Source: Acidimicrobiia bacterium
Lineage (GTDB): Bacteria; Actinomycetota; Acidimicrobiia; IMCC26256; PALSA-610
Assembly: GCA_027494135.1 (NCBI GenBank)
Contig: JAOSJK010000012.1
Span: forward strand, 1,106,795 to 1,170,794
Direction: 5' to 3'
DNA: 64,000 nucleotides
Both the position numbers and the translations under genes were made by a program. Of the stretch, positions 1-10,085 are shown piece by piece. Every line of letters starts with the position of its first letter. Within the stretch, counting starts at the first letter, position 1. Below the pieces are notes generated by a model. It searched no databases. It was not told the DNA's origin and saw only the letters and a list, made by a program, of their open reading frames with translations.

Positions 1-39
1 TTGCCGGCACCAACGCCGCTCGAGGTGGCGGTGCTCGGG

Positions 40-482
40 TTAGGACCTACGGGGCTCGACGATGAGCACGGTGCCTTGCGCGAGGGCGCAGGGCCGGCCG
101 TCGTTGTCGACCTCGACCTGGACGACCGCGGTGCGGCGCGTGAGCGACACGATGGTGGACCGTGCCCGCACGGTGCCAGCGCGCACCGCGGTGGAGGAGG
201 TTGAGCTTGAACTCGGTGGTGGCGGCCCAGTGGCCGCGCTTGATGACGGGGGTAGAGCACCGCGCCGAGGACGTGATCGACGAGGGCGGATACGACACCT
301 CCGTGGAGGGTGCCGAAGGGGTTGAGGAGTTCGGGCCGCACGTCGAGCTCGGCGAGCATCGTGGCGGGCCCCACTTCGACGGTTCGGATGCCGAGGTAGG
401 ACGGCAGGCCATCGATGCTGCCAGCGGTCATGGCGGCGGCGGTGTCGGCGTCGTACCGGTCGGGGGTGATGGCTGCGGGCAT
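40..482 (-). CDS. PaaI-like hotdog-fold thioesterase (frameshifted)
   Basis: Reading from ATG at 482, the protein runs through LDVRPELLNPFGTLHGGVVSALVDH, shown here as the motif NPFGTLHGGVVSALVDH, which is the hotdog helix-start signature of PaaI/YdiI-type acyl-CoA thioesterases. It continues in two other frames (WAATTEFKLNLL, then RTAVVQVEVDNDGRP) to a TAA at 40-42, so two single-base frameshifts lie near 250 and 200. A GGAGG ribosome site precedes the ATG, and the upstream thioesterase stop is 12 nt away, so the two are co-transcribed. The likely role is hydrolysis of acyl-CoA intermediates in the cytoplasm. The substrate is unknown. The frameshifts match the error pattern of the whole window. 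Confidence 0.7.
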
Positions 483-494
483 GGGGCCTCCGGT

Positions 495-1165
495 TCAGCT
501 TGCGTCGTTGGCGAACTTGGTCAGGTCGACGGTGAGGAACAGCGCCTCGGCCCGGACGAAGATCCCGTCGTTGGACTCGCCGTGGGCCTGGAGCCAGAGC
601 TTTCGGTCGGCGCGGTCGCGCAACGACGCGGTGACGCGCAGCTCCTGGTGAAGGGGTGCGGGAACGACGAAGTCGAGGTTGAGGTTCGCGGTGTAGGCCA
701 GCTCGCCGAGGATGGGCAGGACGTACCCGATGGTCTCGTCGACGATCGCGGCGACGACGCCGCCGTGGGCTCGTCCGGGGGCCCCTTCGAACGCTGGGCC
801 GAGCGCCGTGGTCGCGACCACCGAGTCGCCATGGCGGCGCACCTCGAGTCCGATGCCCATCGGGTTGGTCCGCCCTGAGACGACCGAGAGTCGCGGAACA
901 AATCCATCGGCTCGCCGTCGAGGCCGATCGGCTCGAGGGCGTCGCCACCGAGCCAGCGGGCGAAGCGGGGGCTGGTGGCGATCTCTGCGGTCCGGTCGCG
1001 CGGCCGGGCCGAGACCTCCTCGGTGCGGCGGCGGCCAGGTCGGCGATGCGACCCGCGAGGTCGGCGTCGACGCGATGGCCGACGAGACTGTGGCCGAGTC
1101 GCTGGAGCGCGGTGGCCATGCGGGCGCAGGGCTTCGAGCTCTTCGGGGGTTTCGTCGAGGTTCAC
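495..1165 (-). CDS. Second PaaI-like hotdog thioesterase (frameshifted)
   Basis: The C-terminal 130 residues are intact and carry GRAHGGVVAAIVDETIGYV, the hotdog-domain signature, followed by a typical beta-rich tail ending in TVDLTKFANDAS. The N-terminus (NLDETPEELEAL, LGHSLVGHRVD, TSPRFARWLGGDALEPIG) is scattered over three frames, so at least three indels lie between 850 and 1130. The GTG at 1165 overlaps the stop of the MmpL gene in a GTGA arrangement, supporting translational coupling. An N-terminal helical extension before the hotdog domain is common in actinobacterial PaaI proteins. Acyl-CoA hydrolysis is inferred from the family only. Confidence 0.7.
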
Positions 1166-3406
1166 GGTGCAGGTTCCTTGGGGTGGGTGGGAATCGGGCG
1201 GTCGGGGTGCGCGGCGTCGCGTCCCGCAACGGCGGGGTTGGGTCCGAGTGTGCCGGTGCCCTCGATGTCGAGGTTGGGCAGGGTCCGGTCGAGCCATCCG
1301 GGTAGCCACCAGTTGCGTGAGCCGAGCAGTGTCATGGTGGCGGGGACGACGACCATGCGGATGACGGTGGCGTCGAGGGCGACGGCGACGGCGAGACCGA
1401 AGCCGAACATCTTGATCTCGGGGGTGTCGCCGAGCACGAAGGATGCGAAGACGCTGATCATGATGAGCGCGGCGGCGGTGATCACGCGGGCCGAAGTGGC
1501 GATGCCTCCGACCACGCTTCCGGTGGGGTCGCCGGTGGCGACCCACCCTCGCGGACACGGGAGAGGATGAAGACCTCGTAGTCCATGGAGAGGCCGAAGA
1601 GGATGGCGAACATCATCATCGGCAGGAACGACACGATGGGCACGGTCTCGTCGAGGCCGACGGCGTCGAGGCCCCATCCCCACTGGAAGACCGCGACGAG
1701 CGCACCGTAGGCAGCGGCGATCCCCAGCAGGTTGACGAGGGCGGCCTTGAGCGCGACCAGCGGTGAGCGGAACACCGCGGTGAGGAGGAGGAACGACAGC
1801 AGGACCACCGCTCCGATGAAGACGGCGAGCCGGTCGGCCAAGCGTTTGGAGATGTCGATGAACGCGGCGGTCGTGCCGGTGACCTCGATGACGGTGCGGG
1901 TGTCTGCCTCGAGGGTGGGGACCGTTTCGCCGCGGAGGCGGTCGACGAGGTCCTCGGTGGCTGGGTCTTGGGGGGCTGGTGGTGGGAACGACCTGGATGA
2001 CCGCGGTGTCGCCGGTGTCGTTGGTCTGGGCGGGTGACGCGAACTGCACGCCCGGGGTTGCGGCGACTGCGGTGCTGATGGTTGCCAGCGCGCCGGGGAT
2101 CGGCGACCTCACGCAGGTCGACGGCGATCAGCAGGGGCCCGTTGAACCCTTCACCGAAGCCCTCGGCGAGCAGGTCATACGCGTGGCGGGCGGTGGTGTC
2201 AGGGGGCAGGTTCCCCGCGTCGGGCCAGCCCAGCTCGAGGCGGGCCGCGGGAACCGCCAGTGCGACGAGGAGCACGGAGCCGGCTGCGAGGAACGGCCAG
2301 GGTCGGCGGGTGACGAGGCGGGCCCATCGGGCCGAGGTGGACCGGGAGGTGTGGTGGTCGCTCTCGTAGCGCAGTTGCACGCCAGGGACGCGGAGCCGGT
2401 CGATGCGGGTTCCGACGAGGCCGAGCAGCGCGGGGAGCAGGGTGATGGCGACGAGGACCGCGATCGCGACCATGAGTGAGACGGCGTAGCCGAGCGCGGC
2501 GACAAGGGGGATGCCGATGAGCGCGAGGCCCAAGATGGCGATCATGACCGTCACGCCGGCGAACACGACGGCTTGGCCGGAGGTGGCGAGGGCTCGCGCG
2601 ACGGACTCGTCGAGCTCGTATCCCTGAGCGAGTTGCTGTCGGTGTCGGGTGACGATGAACAGCGAGTAGTCGATCCCGACCGCGATGCCGATCATCGATC
2701 CGAGGATCGGCGCGACGGAGGTGACCTCGACGAACCCGCCGAGGAGGCGCATGAGCGCGAGACCGACGCCCAGGCCGACGAGTGACGTGCACATCGGCAA
2801 CGCCATCGCCGTGACCGATCCGAACGCGACGGCGAGGACGATCACCGCGACTGCGAGTCCGATGAGCTCGGAGGCGTGGGTGTCGTCGGGTCCGATCCGC
2901 TCGACGACGGGGCCGCCGAACGCAACATCGAGACCGGCGTCGCGGGCGGGACCGGCGGTGGCGGTGAGGGCATCGACGCCGTCGACGCCGACCTCGCGGG
3001 CGGTCACGGCGTACACGATCTCGGCGAACGCGATCCGCCCGTCCGGCGAGACGAGGAACCCGCCGGCGGGGCCGAAGGGGTCGATCACCTGCCGGACCCG
3101 GGGCAGGGCCCGGATCTGGTCCAGGGTGCCCTGGGCGCCTGACCGGAACTGCGGGTCGGTGACCCGGCCGGCGTCGGTGGCGAAGACCACCCGAGCGCGC
3201 CCGCCGGCTGCGTCGGGGTAGCGCTCCTCGAGCAGGTCGATCGCCCGTTGCGATTCGGTGCCGGGGATCTCGATGCTCTCACTCGACGCCGCACCCCATC
3301 GTGCGCCGGCAGCGAGCACCGCGGCGGCGGCCAACATCCACACCGCGATGACGCGCCACGGCCGGTGCAAGCACCAGCGGCCCAGGCGATAGAGAGCAGA
3401 CGTCAC
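1162..3406 (-). CDS. MmpL/RND-family transporter (frameshifted)
   Basis: From GTG at 3406, which has a GGAGG site 7 nt upstream, the protein starts with a transmembrane helix (RPWRVIAVWMLAAAAVL) and a periplasmic loop. A five-helix bundle follows, including GIAVGIDYSLFIVTRHR. The second half repeats the layout with GLSMDYEVFILSRVREG and MISVFASFVLG. Paired D-Y motifs in helices 4 and 10 are the proton-relay signature of the MMPL/RND superfamily. Two or more frameshifts occur (about 2110, 1980 and 1540). The expected product is about 745 residues. It probably exports a lipid or hydrophobic compound across the membrane. It is divergent from the MBL/P450 operon, with TCTAGA operator repeats between. 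Confidence 0.8.
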
Positions 3407-3445
3407 GTGGAGACCTCCGAGGGCGGCTGACCACCCCACGGCGAG

Positions 3446-3487
3446 TCTAGACATCGCGTCCAACTTGGTCTAGACACGATGTCTAGA
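3446..3487. promoter_or_regulatory. Operator with perfect 11-bp inverted repeat
   Basis: TCTAGACATCG at 3446-3456 is the exact reverse complement of CGATGTCTAGA at 3477-3487. A third core, GTCTAGACA, sits between them at 3468-3476. The block lies in the short gap between divergent genes for an MmpL transporter and an MBL hydrolase. This is typical of a TetR-family operator controlling both directions, and a TetR gene lies at 5778 in the rightward operon. The regulator-operator link is inferred. Confidence 0.6.
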
Positions 3488-3520
3488 TGCCGTCACTATG
3501 TGCGGACGGGAGGACGACGG

Positions 3521-4510
3521 ATGCGTGAACCCTTGGTGCCGACGCTCGACCGGCTCCCAGAGTCGGTGCGCCGCTTCGAGCTGCCCACGCCGTTCCCGGT
3601 CGGCCCGGTGAACTGCTACCTGTTGCTCGATGACCCGGTGACCGTCGTCGACCCGGGGATGCTCTACGCCGACAGCGTGGCGACGTTGACCGCCGAGCTG
3701 GCGAAGGTCGGCCTCGACGCCGCCGACGTCGGCGCGGTCGTCGTGACCCACGCGCATCCCGATCACTACGGCACCGCCGGATGGCTCGCCGAGCGGGCGG
3801 GCGCGCCGATCTACGCCGGTCGTGCCGAGGTTCCGAAGCTTCTGGAGAACCGCGATCGCGACCAGCTCTACACGCTGATCCGCTCGTTCGGGATCCCCGA
3901 GGAGATGCTCGGGGTCTTTCCCGCCTTCTACGGCGCGGTCCGCGAGTGGCTTCACGACATCGACGAGTCACGGGTCATCGCGGTGGACGACGGCGACGAG
4001 CTGCGCCTCGGCGGTCGGACGCTGCAGGCGCTGGTCACGCCGGGCCACGCCGCCGGCCACCTGTCGCTGTGGGAGCCTGTCTCGTCGCGGTTGCTCTCGG
4101 GCGATCACCTGTTGCCGGCGATCACTCCCAACCCCCTCGTCGAGCTCGACGGCGACAGCGACCTGCTGCGGCGCCGCAGCCTCGTCGACTACCTCGGCTC
4201 CCTCGACCGGTTCGAAGCCCTCGATCCCCAGGTCGTGCTCCCGGGGCACGGTCCGGCCTTCACGTCGGTGGGTGCGCTCGTGACCGCCACGCGAGCCCAC
4301 CACGAGCGCCGGGCCGAGGAGATCCACGCCCACATCTCCCGGCTGGTCGAACCGACCGCCTACGAGCTGTCGCGGGCGGTGTTCCCCCACATCGACGGCT
4401 TCGAGATCCTGCTCGCCATCTCGGAGGTGCTCGGCCACGTCGATCTGCTCGTCGCCGACGGCGACGTGGTGATCGACCTGGGATCCCCGACCCGCTACGC
4501 GCCGACCTGA
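3521..4510 (+). CDS. Metallo-beta-lactamase-fold hydrolase
   Basis: The 329-residue protein has the MBL metal motif THAHPDHYG near residue 83, a second ligand set GHAAGH, then SGDHLLP and VVLPGHGP. These are the ordered zinc ligands of the glyoxalase II/MBL superfamily. An upstream ATG at 3479 lies inside the operator, so I chose ATG 3521, which has GGGAGGA 7 nt before it. A C-terminal helical domain of about 80 residues resembles that of MBL hydrolases with a winged-helix tail. The gene heads an operon with a P450 9 nt downstream. A lactone or thioester hydrolase in a degradation pathway is a reasonable guess. The frame is intact. Confidence 0.8.
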   Translation: MREPLVPTLDRLPESVRRFELPTPFPVGPVNCYLLLDDPVTVVDPGMLYADSVATLTAELAKVGLDAADVGAVVVTHAHPDHYGTAGWLAERAGAPIYAGRAEVPKLLENRDRDQLYTLIRSFGIPEEMLGVFPAFYGAVREWLHDIDESRVIAVDDGDELRLGGRTLQALVTPGHAAGHLSLWEPVSSRLLSGDHLLPAITPNPLVELDGDSDLLRRRSLVDYLGSLDRFEALDPQVVLPGHGPAFTSVGALVTATRAHHERRAEEIHAHISRLVEPTAYELSRAVFPHIDGFEILLAISEVLGHVDLLVADGDVVIDLGSPTRYAPT

Positions 4511-4519
4511 AGGACCGCC

Positions 4520-5734
4520 ATGACCGACACACTGAGCGCCGAACCTCCCCCGATGAGCCCCGACGGGCTGGTCACGGAGACCCTCCTCACCCCGGAGGGC
4601 CGCGCCGATCCCTATCCCCGTTACCGGCTGCTGCGCGACGCCGCGCCGGTGCATCACAGCGAGCTCGGCCCGGTGTGGTTCCTGACCCGCTGGTCGGACT
4701 GCAACAACGTCCTGCGAGACCCGCGGCTGGGCAAGGGCAGCCTCGACGCCGACCGGGCCGCGCTGTTCAGCCCCGGCCTCCCGCCCCGTCAACGCAGCGT
4801 GATGGGCAACTCGATGCTCTTCGTCAACCCACCCGACCACACCCGCCTGCGCGGTCTCGTGTCGCGGGGCTTCACACCCGCCAGATCGCCCGCCTCGAGG
4901 CCCACATCGGCCATGGCCGACGTGATCGTCGAGCGGATGGCCGAAGCGGGCGAGGTCGACGTGATGGACGCCCTGGCGTTCCGGCTGCCGGTGCAGGTCA
5001 TCGGCGAGCTCGTCGGCGTCCCACCGTCGGACCGTGACCAGTTCCGAGTCCTCGTGCGCAACGCGGCCGCCGCCCTCGAACCAGGCGTCACCGACACTCA
5101 GCTCGACGCCGCCGAGCATGCCATGGCGGTCATGGACGATTACTTCCGTGGGCTCATCGCCCGGCGTCGCCGCGATCTCGACCATGACCTGACCTCGGCG
5201 TTGATCGCCGCACGCGACGGCGACGACCGCCTGACGGAGGACGAGATGGTTGCCACCCTCATCCTGTTGTTCTCCGCAGGGTTCGAGACCACCACCAACC
5301 TCATCGGCAACGGGCTGCTGTGCCTGCTGCGAAACCCTGACCAGTTCGACCGGCTGCGAGCCGACCCCGCCCTCGTCGATTCCGCGGTCGAGGAGATGCT
5401 GCGCTTCGAGAGCCCCGTGCAGGTCGACGCCCGCACTGCGTTCGAACCCGTCGAGATCGACGGGCACACCATCACGACCGGAGAGACCGTCGTGACGTTC
5501 CTCGGCGCCGCCAACCGCGATCCCGCGGTGTTCCCGGACCCCGACCGCTTCGACGTGACCCGGCACCCGAACCACCCGCTCAGCTTCGCCGCCGGGATCC
5601 ACTACTGCCTCGGCGCCAACCTCGCCCGGCTCGAAGGCCGGGTCGTCTTCGACCGCCTCACCCGCCGCTTCGCGGACATCGCGTGGCTCGACAACGGCCC
5701 CGATTGGCGTGGGACGCTGATCCTGGCGGCGTGA
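4520..5734 (+). CDS. Cytochrome P450
   Basis: 404 residues, normal length for a soluble bacterial P450. The I-helix oxygen-binding motif is AGFETTT, the K-helix ExxR is EEMLRFE, and the heme loop is FAAGIHYCLGANLAR with the cysteine ligand. The short stretch after RGFTP looks shifted for about 12 residues and then returns to frame, which suggests two compensating indels near 4880-4915. The ATG at 4520 follows AAGGACC. It is the second gene of the MBL-P450 operon. A 3Fe-4S ferredoxin at 7471 is a plausible electron donor. It resembles the CYP125/CYP142 and CYP107-type range of actinobacterial hydroxylases, but I cannot assign a subfamily. Confidence 0.9.
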   Translation: MTDTLSAEPPPMSPDGLVTETLLTPEGRADPYPRYRLLRDAAPVHHSELGPVWFLTRWSDCNNVLRDPRLGKGSLDADRAALFSPGLPPRQRSVMGNSMLFVNPPDHTRLRGLVSRGFTPARSPASRPTSAMADVIVERMAEAGEVDVMDALAFRLPVQVIGELVGVPPSDRDQFRVLVRNAAAALEPGVTDTQLDAAEHAMAVMDDYFRGLIARRRRDLDHDLTSALIAARDGDDRLTEDEMVATLILLFSAGFETTTNLIGNGLLCLLRNPDQFDRLRADPALVDSAVEEMLRFESPVQVDARTAFEPVEIDGHTITTGETVVTFLGAANRDPAVFPDPDRFDVTRHPNHPLSFAAGIHYCLGANLARLEGRVVFDRLTRRFADIAWLDNGPDWRGTLILAA

Positions 5735-5777
5735 ACCACCTCAACGTCGCCGTCACCCCCAAGGAAGGCACCACACG

Positions 5778-6392
5778 ATGAGAGAGGTCACCGACAACAT
5801 CGCCGCCGCGCTCCCGGCCGCCTCGGCGGTGTTCGCGGCCCGGGGTCTCGACGGCACCCGCATGGACGACATCGTCGAAGCCACCGGCATCCCCCGCCCG
5901 ACGCTCTACTACCACTTCTCCTCCAAAGAGGAGATCCTCGCCTGGCTGCTGGAACGGCTCCTGCGTGACCTCTCGGTGGAGATCGGCCACATCCTCGACC
6001 GTGACGAACTCGCCCGCGACCGGCTCCACGCCGTCTTCGGCGCCTACCTCGGCCTGTTCGCAAAGCACCGCGAGCTGTGCACCGTGCTGCTCACCGAGCT
6101 CGGCCGCATCACCCGCATCCCCGCGCTGGCCGACGCCATCTGGGCGAGCTTCCACGAACCGGTCCGCAAGCTGCTCCACGCCGGCGAGATCGACGGGTCA
6201 CTGCGCCCGATCGACGACGACGTGACCGCATCGGCGATCTTCGGTGCAGTGACCATGGTCGGCCTCCACTACGTCGTCACCGGCCAACCCATCGACTCCG
6301 ATGCCGCTGCGGGCCGCCTCGACGACCTGCTCCTCGGAGGGCTCGCTCCCCCGACCCGACCCCGAACCTCCACCAAAGGACGGAAACGATGA
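5778..6392 (+). CDS. TetR/AcrR-family regulator
   Basis: The N-terminal helix-turn-helix is clear: FAARGLDGTRMDDIVEATG followed by IPRPTLYYHFSSKEEIL, the TetR recognition helix. The remaining 150 residues form the helical ligand-binding and dimerisation domain. The 204-residue length is standard. AAGGAAGG precedes the ATG, and the stop overlaps the next ATG at 6389. The position inside the P450 operon, plus the palindromic operator at 3446, suggests it represses this divergent locus in response to the pathway substrate. That link is inferred from position. Confidence 0.88.
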   Translation: MREVTDNIAAALPAASAVFAARGLDGTRMDDIVEATGIPRPTLYYHFSSKEEILAWLLERLLRDLSVEIGHILDRDELARDRLHAVFGAYLGLFAKHRELCTVLLTELGRITRIPALADAIWASFHEPVRKLLHAGEIDGSLRPIDDDVTASAIFGAVTMVGLHYVVTGQPIDSDAAAGRLDDLLLGGLAPPTRPRTSTKGRKR

Positions 6393-7474
6393 CCGGCACG
6401 CCACGGCTTCGCTACACCCGAGACGAGATCCTCACTGACCCCGACTACACCCGGCGCATCGAACGAGCCGGCGTGCTGCTCCACGGCGGCTACGGACCCG
6501 ACGGCACCTACCTCCGCCCCGGTCCACCCACCGCATCCCCGCCATCGCGGCATGGACCGCGAAGCTCGCCGCCGCCGGGCACCCCACCCGCGTCATCGAC
6601 CCCGACGCCGTCGACCACGCCTTCGTACCCAACACCGAACAAGCCAAGCTGCTGCTGCGCAACGGCGCAGCCGGCGCCATGACCCGCATCCTCACCCTCA
6701 TCGGGGTCGTCGAAGGGTTCGGCAACGACGGCATCAAGCTCATCCCCCGATGGACCTCCAGTCCCACATCGTCGAACCGATCGCCGGCACCTGCCTCGGG
6801 CACCTCTTCGATGGCCTCCTCGAGGCCCACGGCAACGACGAAGCCGGTCGCGGCCCCGAAGCCGGCCATGACCAGATGTGGTTCGCGGTGCGCGACGCCG
6901 CGCTCGCCGACCCCCGATCACCATCGACATGTTCGAGAACCTGCCCATCGCGCCGCCGCCCGGCTACGAAGGCCCCGCAAGACCATCACCCGAAGCGATC
7001 ACCGTCGGCGGCATGCTCGACGGCCTGCGCGACGACGTCGCCCCCGAGCTGCAACTGCTCGTGCGGGCGATGATCCAGATCCTCGTCATCGAGCTGCTCG
7101 CCTACCACACCTTTGCGTGGGCGTCCGAGGTGCTCGGCGACCCCGAGTGCAGCCACGACGCCGGCTTCGCCCGCGACACCATCGACCACATCCGCATCGA
7201 CGAAGACATCCACGTCGCCTACCTCCAATCGCGCTGGCCGAGCTCGCCACGCTGACCGTGCGCACCGTCAGTGGAACCACCGTCCCCGGCGCCGATCTCG
7301 TCAATGCCGCCCGCCGGGCGGCATTGGACAACCAGACCGGCGACCGGTTCGACCGGATCCTCGCCTACCGCCTCGCCCAGGTCCGCTCCGAGCTCGCCGC
7401 GCACCCCGACGGCGCCCGCCTCACCACCGAGTTCGACGCCCTCGCCGCCAAAGCCCGCCGAAGCCCTCACATGA
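6389..7474 (+). CDS. Helical protein of unknown function in P450 operon (frameshifted)
   Basis: The reconstructed chain starts TPRLRYTRDEILTDPDYT, continues with AAGAMTRILTLIGVVEGFG, then HIVEPIAGTCLGHLFDGLLEAHG, MFENLPIAPPPGYEGP, IELLAYHTFAWASEVLG and HIRIDEDIHVAYLQ, and ends near KARR. At least four frameshifts (about 6525, 6755, 6900 and 7235) split it. The ATG overlaps the TetR stop, and the end overlaps the ferredoxin ATG. I do not recognise the family. The helices contain ExxxYH and EDxxH pairs of the kind seen in diiron carboxylate proteins, so a ferritin-like oxygenase partner of the P450s is possible but unproven. Confidence 0.6.
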
Positions 7475-7662
7475 GAGTCGTCGTCGACGCCGAGCGCTGC
7501 CAGGGCCACAACCGCTGCCACGCGCTCGCCCCCGTCCTGTTCGACATCGACGACCTCGGCTACGCCACCGCCGCACCCGGGTCGGTCCCCGCCGACCTCG
7601 AAGCCGCCGCCCGGCTCGCCGAAGCCAACTGCCCCGAACACGCCATCACCATCGACCCCTGA
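7471..7662 (+). CDS. 3Fe-4S ferredoxin, CxxHxxC type
   Basis: A 63-residue ferredoxin: VVVDAERCQGHNRCHALAP, then ANCPEHAI near the C-terminus. The cluster motif is C-x2-H-x2-C with a distal CP, the variant found in actinobacterial P450-associated ferredoxins where the middle cysteine is replaced by another residue. It lies between two P450 genes and 13 nt before the second. It most likely passes electrons from a reductase to those P450s. No reductase is visible in the window. The ATG at 7471 overlaps the upstream gene end. Confidence 0.88.
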   Translation: MRVVVDAERCQGHNRCHALAPVLFDIDDLGYATAAPGSVPADLEAAARLAEANCPEHAITIDP

Positions 7663-7675
7663 CCGGAGACCAGCG

Positions 7676-8877
7676 ATGAACCGACCACCCGTCACCGACT
7701 GGACCGCCGACTTCGACCACCTCGATCCCACCTTCGTCGCCGACCCCTACCCGATCTACGAGCAGCTCCGGACCGACTGCCCGATCGCGCACACCGACCG
7801 GTACCACGGCGTGTGGATCCCCACCCGCTACGAGGACCTCGCCGCCATCGCCCACGACCACCACCATTTCTCCTCCCGCACCATCCTGGTCACCGACCGC
7901 CCCGAATCACCCCACGACCTCGGATTCCACGCCCCGCCCATCACCGAGGACCCCCGTACCACACCGACATCCGCCGGCTCCTGCTCCCAGTCTTCTCCCC
8001 GAAGGTCGTCGCCGACTACGAGCCCATCACCCGGGCCATGGCCAACGACCTCATCGACGGGTTCATCACCGACGGCGGATGCGACGCCGCCACGGACTTC
8101 GCGCAGCACGTCCCCATCAAGGTCATCACCCGCATGCTCGGCATCCCCGACAGCGACCACGCCCAGTTCGCGACTGGATCCACCGCCTCATCGAAGAAAG
8201 CCCCATCGCCGGTGACGCCACCTTCGAAGCCATCTTCGAGATCGGCGGCTACCTTGCCGGACACGTCGACCAGCACCGGACCAGCCCCCGCGACGACATC
8301 ATCACCCACCTCCTCGAGGCCCGCATGCCCGACGGCCGGCCACTCACCGACGAGGAGATCCTCGGCGTGTGCATCCTGCTGCTCCTCGCCGGCATCGACA
8401 CCACCTGGTCGGCCATCGGCTCCTCACTGCTGCACCTCGCCACCAACCCCGACGACCGCCGCCGCCTCCGCGACGAACCCGATCTCATCAACTCCGCCAC
8501 CGAGGAGTTCCTCCGCGTGTTCGCGCCCGTGACCATGGCCCGCGAAGTCATCGAAGACACCGAAGTCGGCGGTTGCCCCATGCGCAAAGGCGACCGCCTG
8601 CTCCTGCCGTTCCCCTCGGGCAACCGCGACCCCGAGATCTTCGACCGCCCCGACAACGTCGTCCTCGACCGCGAAGCCAACCGGCACTTCGCCTTCGGTG
8701 TCGGCATCCACCGCTGCCTCGGCTCCAACCTCGCCCGAATGGAACTACGAGTCGCCCTGCAAACCTGGCTCGAACGCATCCCCGAGTTCACCCTCACCGA
8801 CCCCGACGCCGTCACCTGGTCCGCCGGCCAGGTCCGCGGCCCCCGCACCCCTGCCCTTCGCGTTCACCGCCGGGTAG
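7676..8877 (+). CDS. Cytochrome P450 (frameshifted)
   Basis: Reconstruction gives a 400-residue P450: start TDWTADFDHLDPTFVADPYP, I-helix LLLLAGIDTTW, K-helix EEFLRVF, heme loop FAFGVGIHRCLGSNLAR. Indels near 7955, 8170 and 8848 break the frame. After the last one the natural end reads LPFAFTAG with TAG at 8875-8877. The start ATG follows GGAG. It is the last gene of the cluster and shares the ferredoxin. The substrate is unknown. The catalytic motifs are all intact, so I treat it as a functional gene with sequence errors. Confidence 0.85.
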
Positions 8878-8942
8878 GGAGCGACGACGGCTGATCACCC
8901 GTGCTCACACGGGGACGGAACGGAGTAGCGCAGTGACGAGCC

Positions 8943-9341
8943 TTGATCGACCCGATAGTGGATCAAAGTGCGTCTCGACCAATTGGCATCGCGGCGATCG
9001 CAGGCGCCGCGTTCGCCTCCGCAGTTGTCGCTGTGTTGATGGCGACGCTCACGATCGCGATATCGCGCCTAAGCGACCACGAGCTGCAGCGGGCCGCAGC
9101 TCAGGAGATCGGCGTGCCAACGGTGCTATTCAGGGTTCCCGGTGTTCAAGCGCTCGTGGACGAAGTGAGCGACCGTGTCGCCGGGCGCGTCATCGTGGAG
9201 TCCAAGCCAAGCATCGGCCTAGGAGTGGTTGTCGGGCTGCTCTCGGGAGCTCTGGCAGCTGTCGCATCGGCGACCGCTCTCGGGCGTTTCATGCAACGCC
9301 GCCGGCAGGGCCGGCGCGATACCAGGAGCAATGTGACGTGA
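8943..9341 (+). CDS. Small two-helix membrane protein, unknown
   Basis: 132 residues. Hydrophobic segments occur at about residues 13-38 (GIAAIAGAAFASAVVAVLM) and 88-110 (IGLGVVVGLLSGALAAVAS), with an extramembrane loop containing LRVPGVQ-like and VDEVSDR segments between and a basic tail (RRRQGRR). The start is uncertain: TTG at 8943 or GTG at 8958, neither with a strong ribosome site. No family is recognised. It lies alone between the P450 and the convergent TetR gene. Confidence 0.4.
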   Translation: MIDPIVDQSASRPIGIAAIAGAAFASAVVAVLMATLTIAISRLSDHELQRAAAQEIGVPTVLFRVPGVQALVDEVSDRVAGRVIVESKPSIGLGVVVGLLSGALAAVASATALGRFMQRRRQGRRDTRSNVT

Positions 9342-9455
9342 TCGGCCTGAGAGACGCCTCGGAGGTCGCGGACGGCATCCAGATCCACCCGCTCAACACG
9401 CAGCCACGCGTTGATTCCCGACCAGCTGAGCTGAGCACTCGGCGGTGACCAGGTG

Positions 9456-10079
9456 TCAGGGAGGTGGTTTGAGGGTGGGGACGAGCACCTCGGCGAGGAA
9501 CGTGCCGAGGTCGCCCGGCGGTGGGGCGAGGATCAAGGTGATGCCCAGCCGGACCAGGGACTCGGCGAGCAGATCGGCGTCCCGGGTGGCGATCTGGCTC
9601 GTCGCCATCGCCGCCTGCAGCAGCGGTGCGAGGGCGGACTTGATGCGGGCGATGACCTCGGGAAGGTCGGAGGCAAGGAATGGTCCGATCACCTCGGGTT
9701 CGTCGGCGAGGACCTTGGCCAGCACCGGGTGCTTGGAGGCATAACCGATGATCGCCGCCATCAACTCGACCACGGCCCGAGGTCCGCTCTTGTCAGCAAG
9801 CGACGCTGGCAGCTCGGCGAGCAGCCGATGCAGGTCGCGGGCGATCAGGAGGCGGATCTGATTGTCGATCGTGCCGACCTGGCGGTAGACCGTCGTGCGA
9901 TTCACGCCCAGCTCGGTCGCGACGTCCTGCACCGAGGTTCGCCGCACGCCATAGCGCACGAAACACCTGGCTGCGGCATCGAGGTACGGGTCGAGCTCCG
10001 CGCTCGGAGCACTCGGGATCCCTTGGTGGTCCACGGGCAGGGTGAACAACGACAACGTCGTCGCGGAGCTGGACTCCAT
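9456..10079 (-). CDS. TetR-family regulator
   Basis: 208 residues from ATG 10079. The HTH is AARCFVRYGVRRTSVQDVA, then LGVNRTTVYRQVG, a good TetR recognition helix. The C-terminal helical domain is rich in Ala/Leu. The gene is divergent from the UbiB operon with only 55 bp between starts. That gap contains a perfect palindrome, so this protein very likely represses both itself and the rightward operon. The longer upstream reading frame to 10661 is not supported because it overlaps the divergent gene. Confidence 0.88.
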   Translation of the reverse strand: MESSSATTLSLFTLPVDHQGIPSAPSAELDPYLDAAARCFVRYGVRRTSVQDVATELGVNRTTVYRQVGTIDNQIRLLIARDLHRLLAELPASLADKSGPRAVVELMAAIIGYASKHPVLAKVLADEPEVIGPFLASDLPEVIARIKSALAPLLQAAMATSQIATRDADLLAESLVRLGITLILAPPPGDLGTFLAEVLVPTLKPPP

Positions 10080-10085
10080 CCCGGC

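Noticed and set aside
7676-8877. Second P450 as a decayed pseudogene
   Set aside because: All catalytic motifs and normal length are kept once three single-base shifts are bridged, and neighbours show the same error type.
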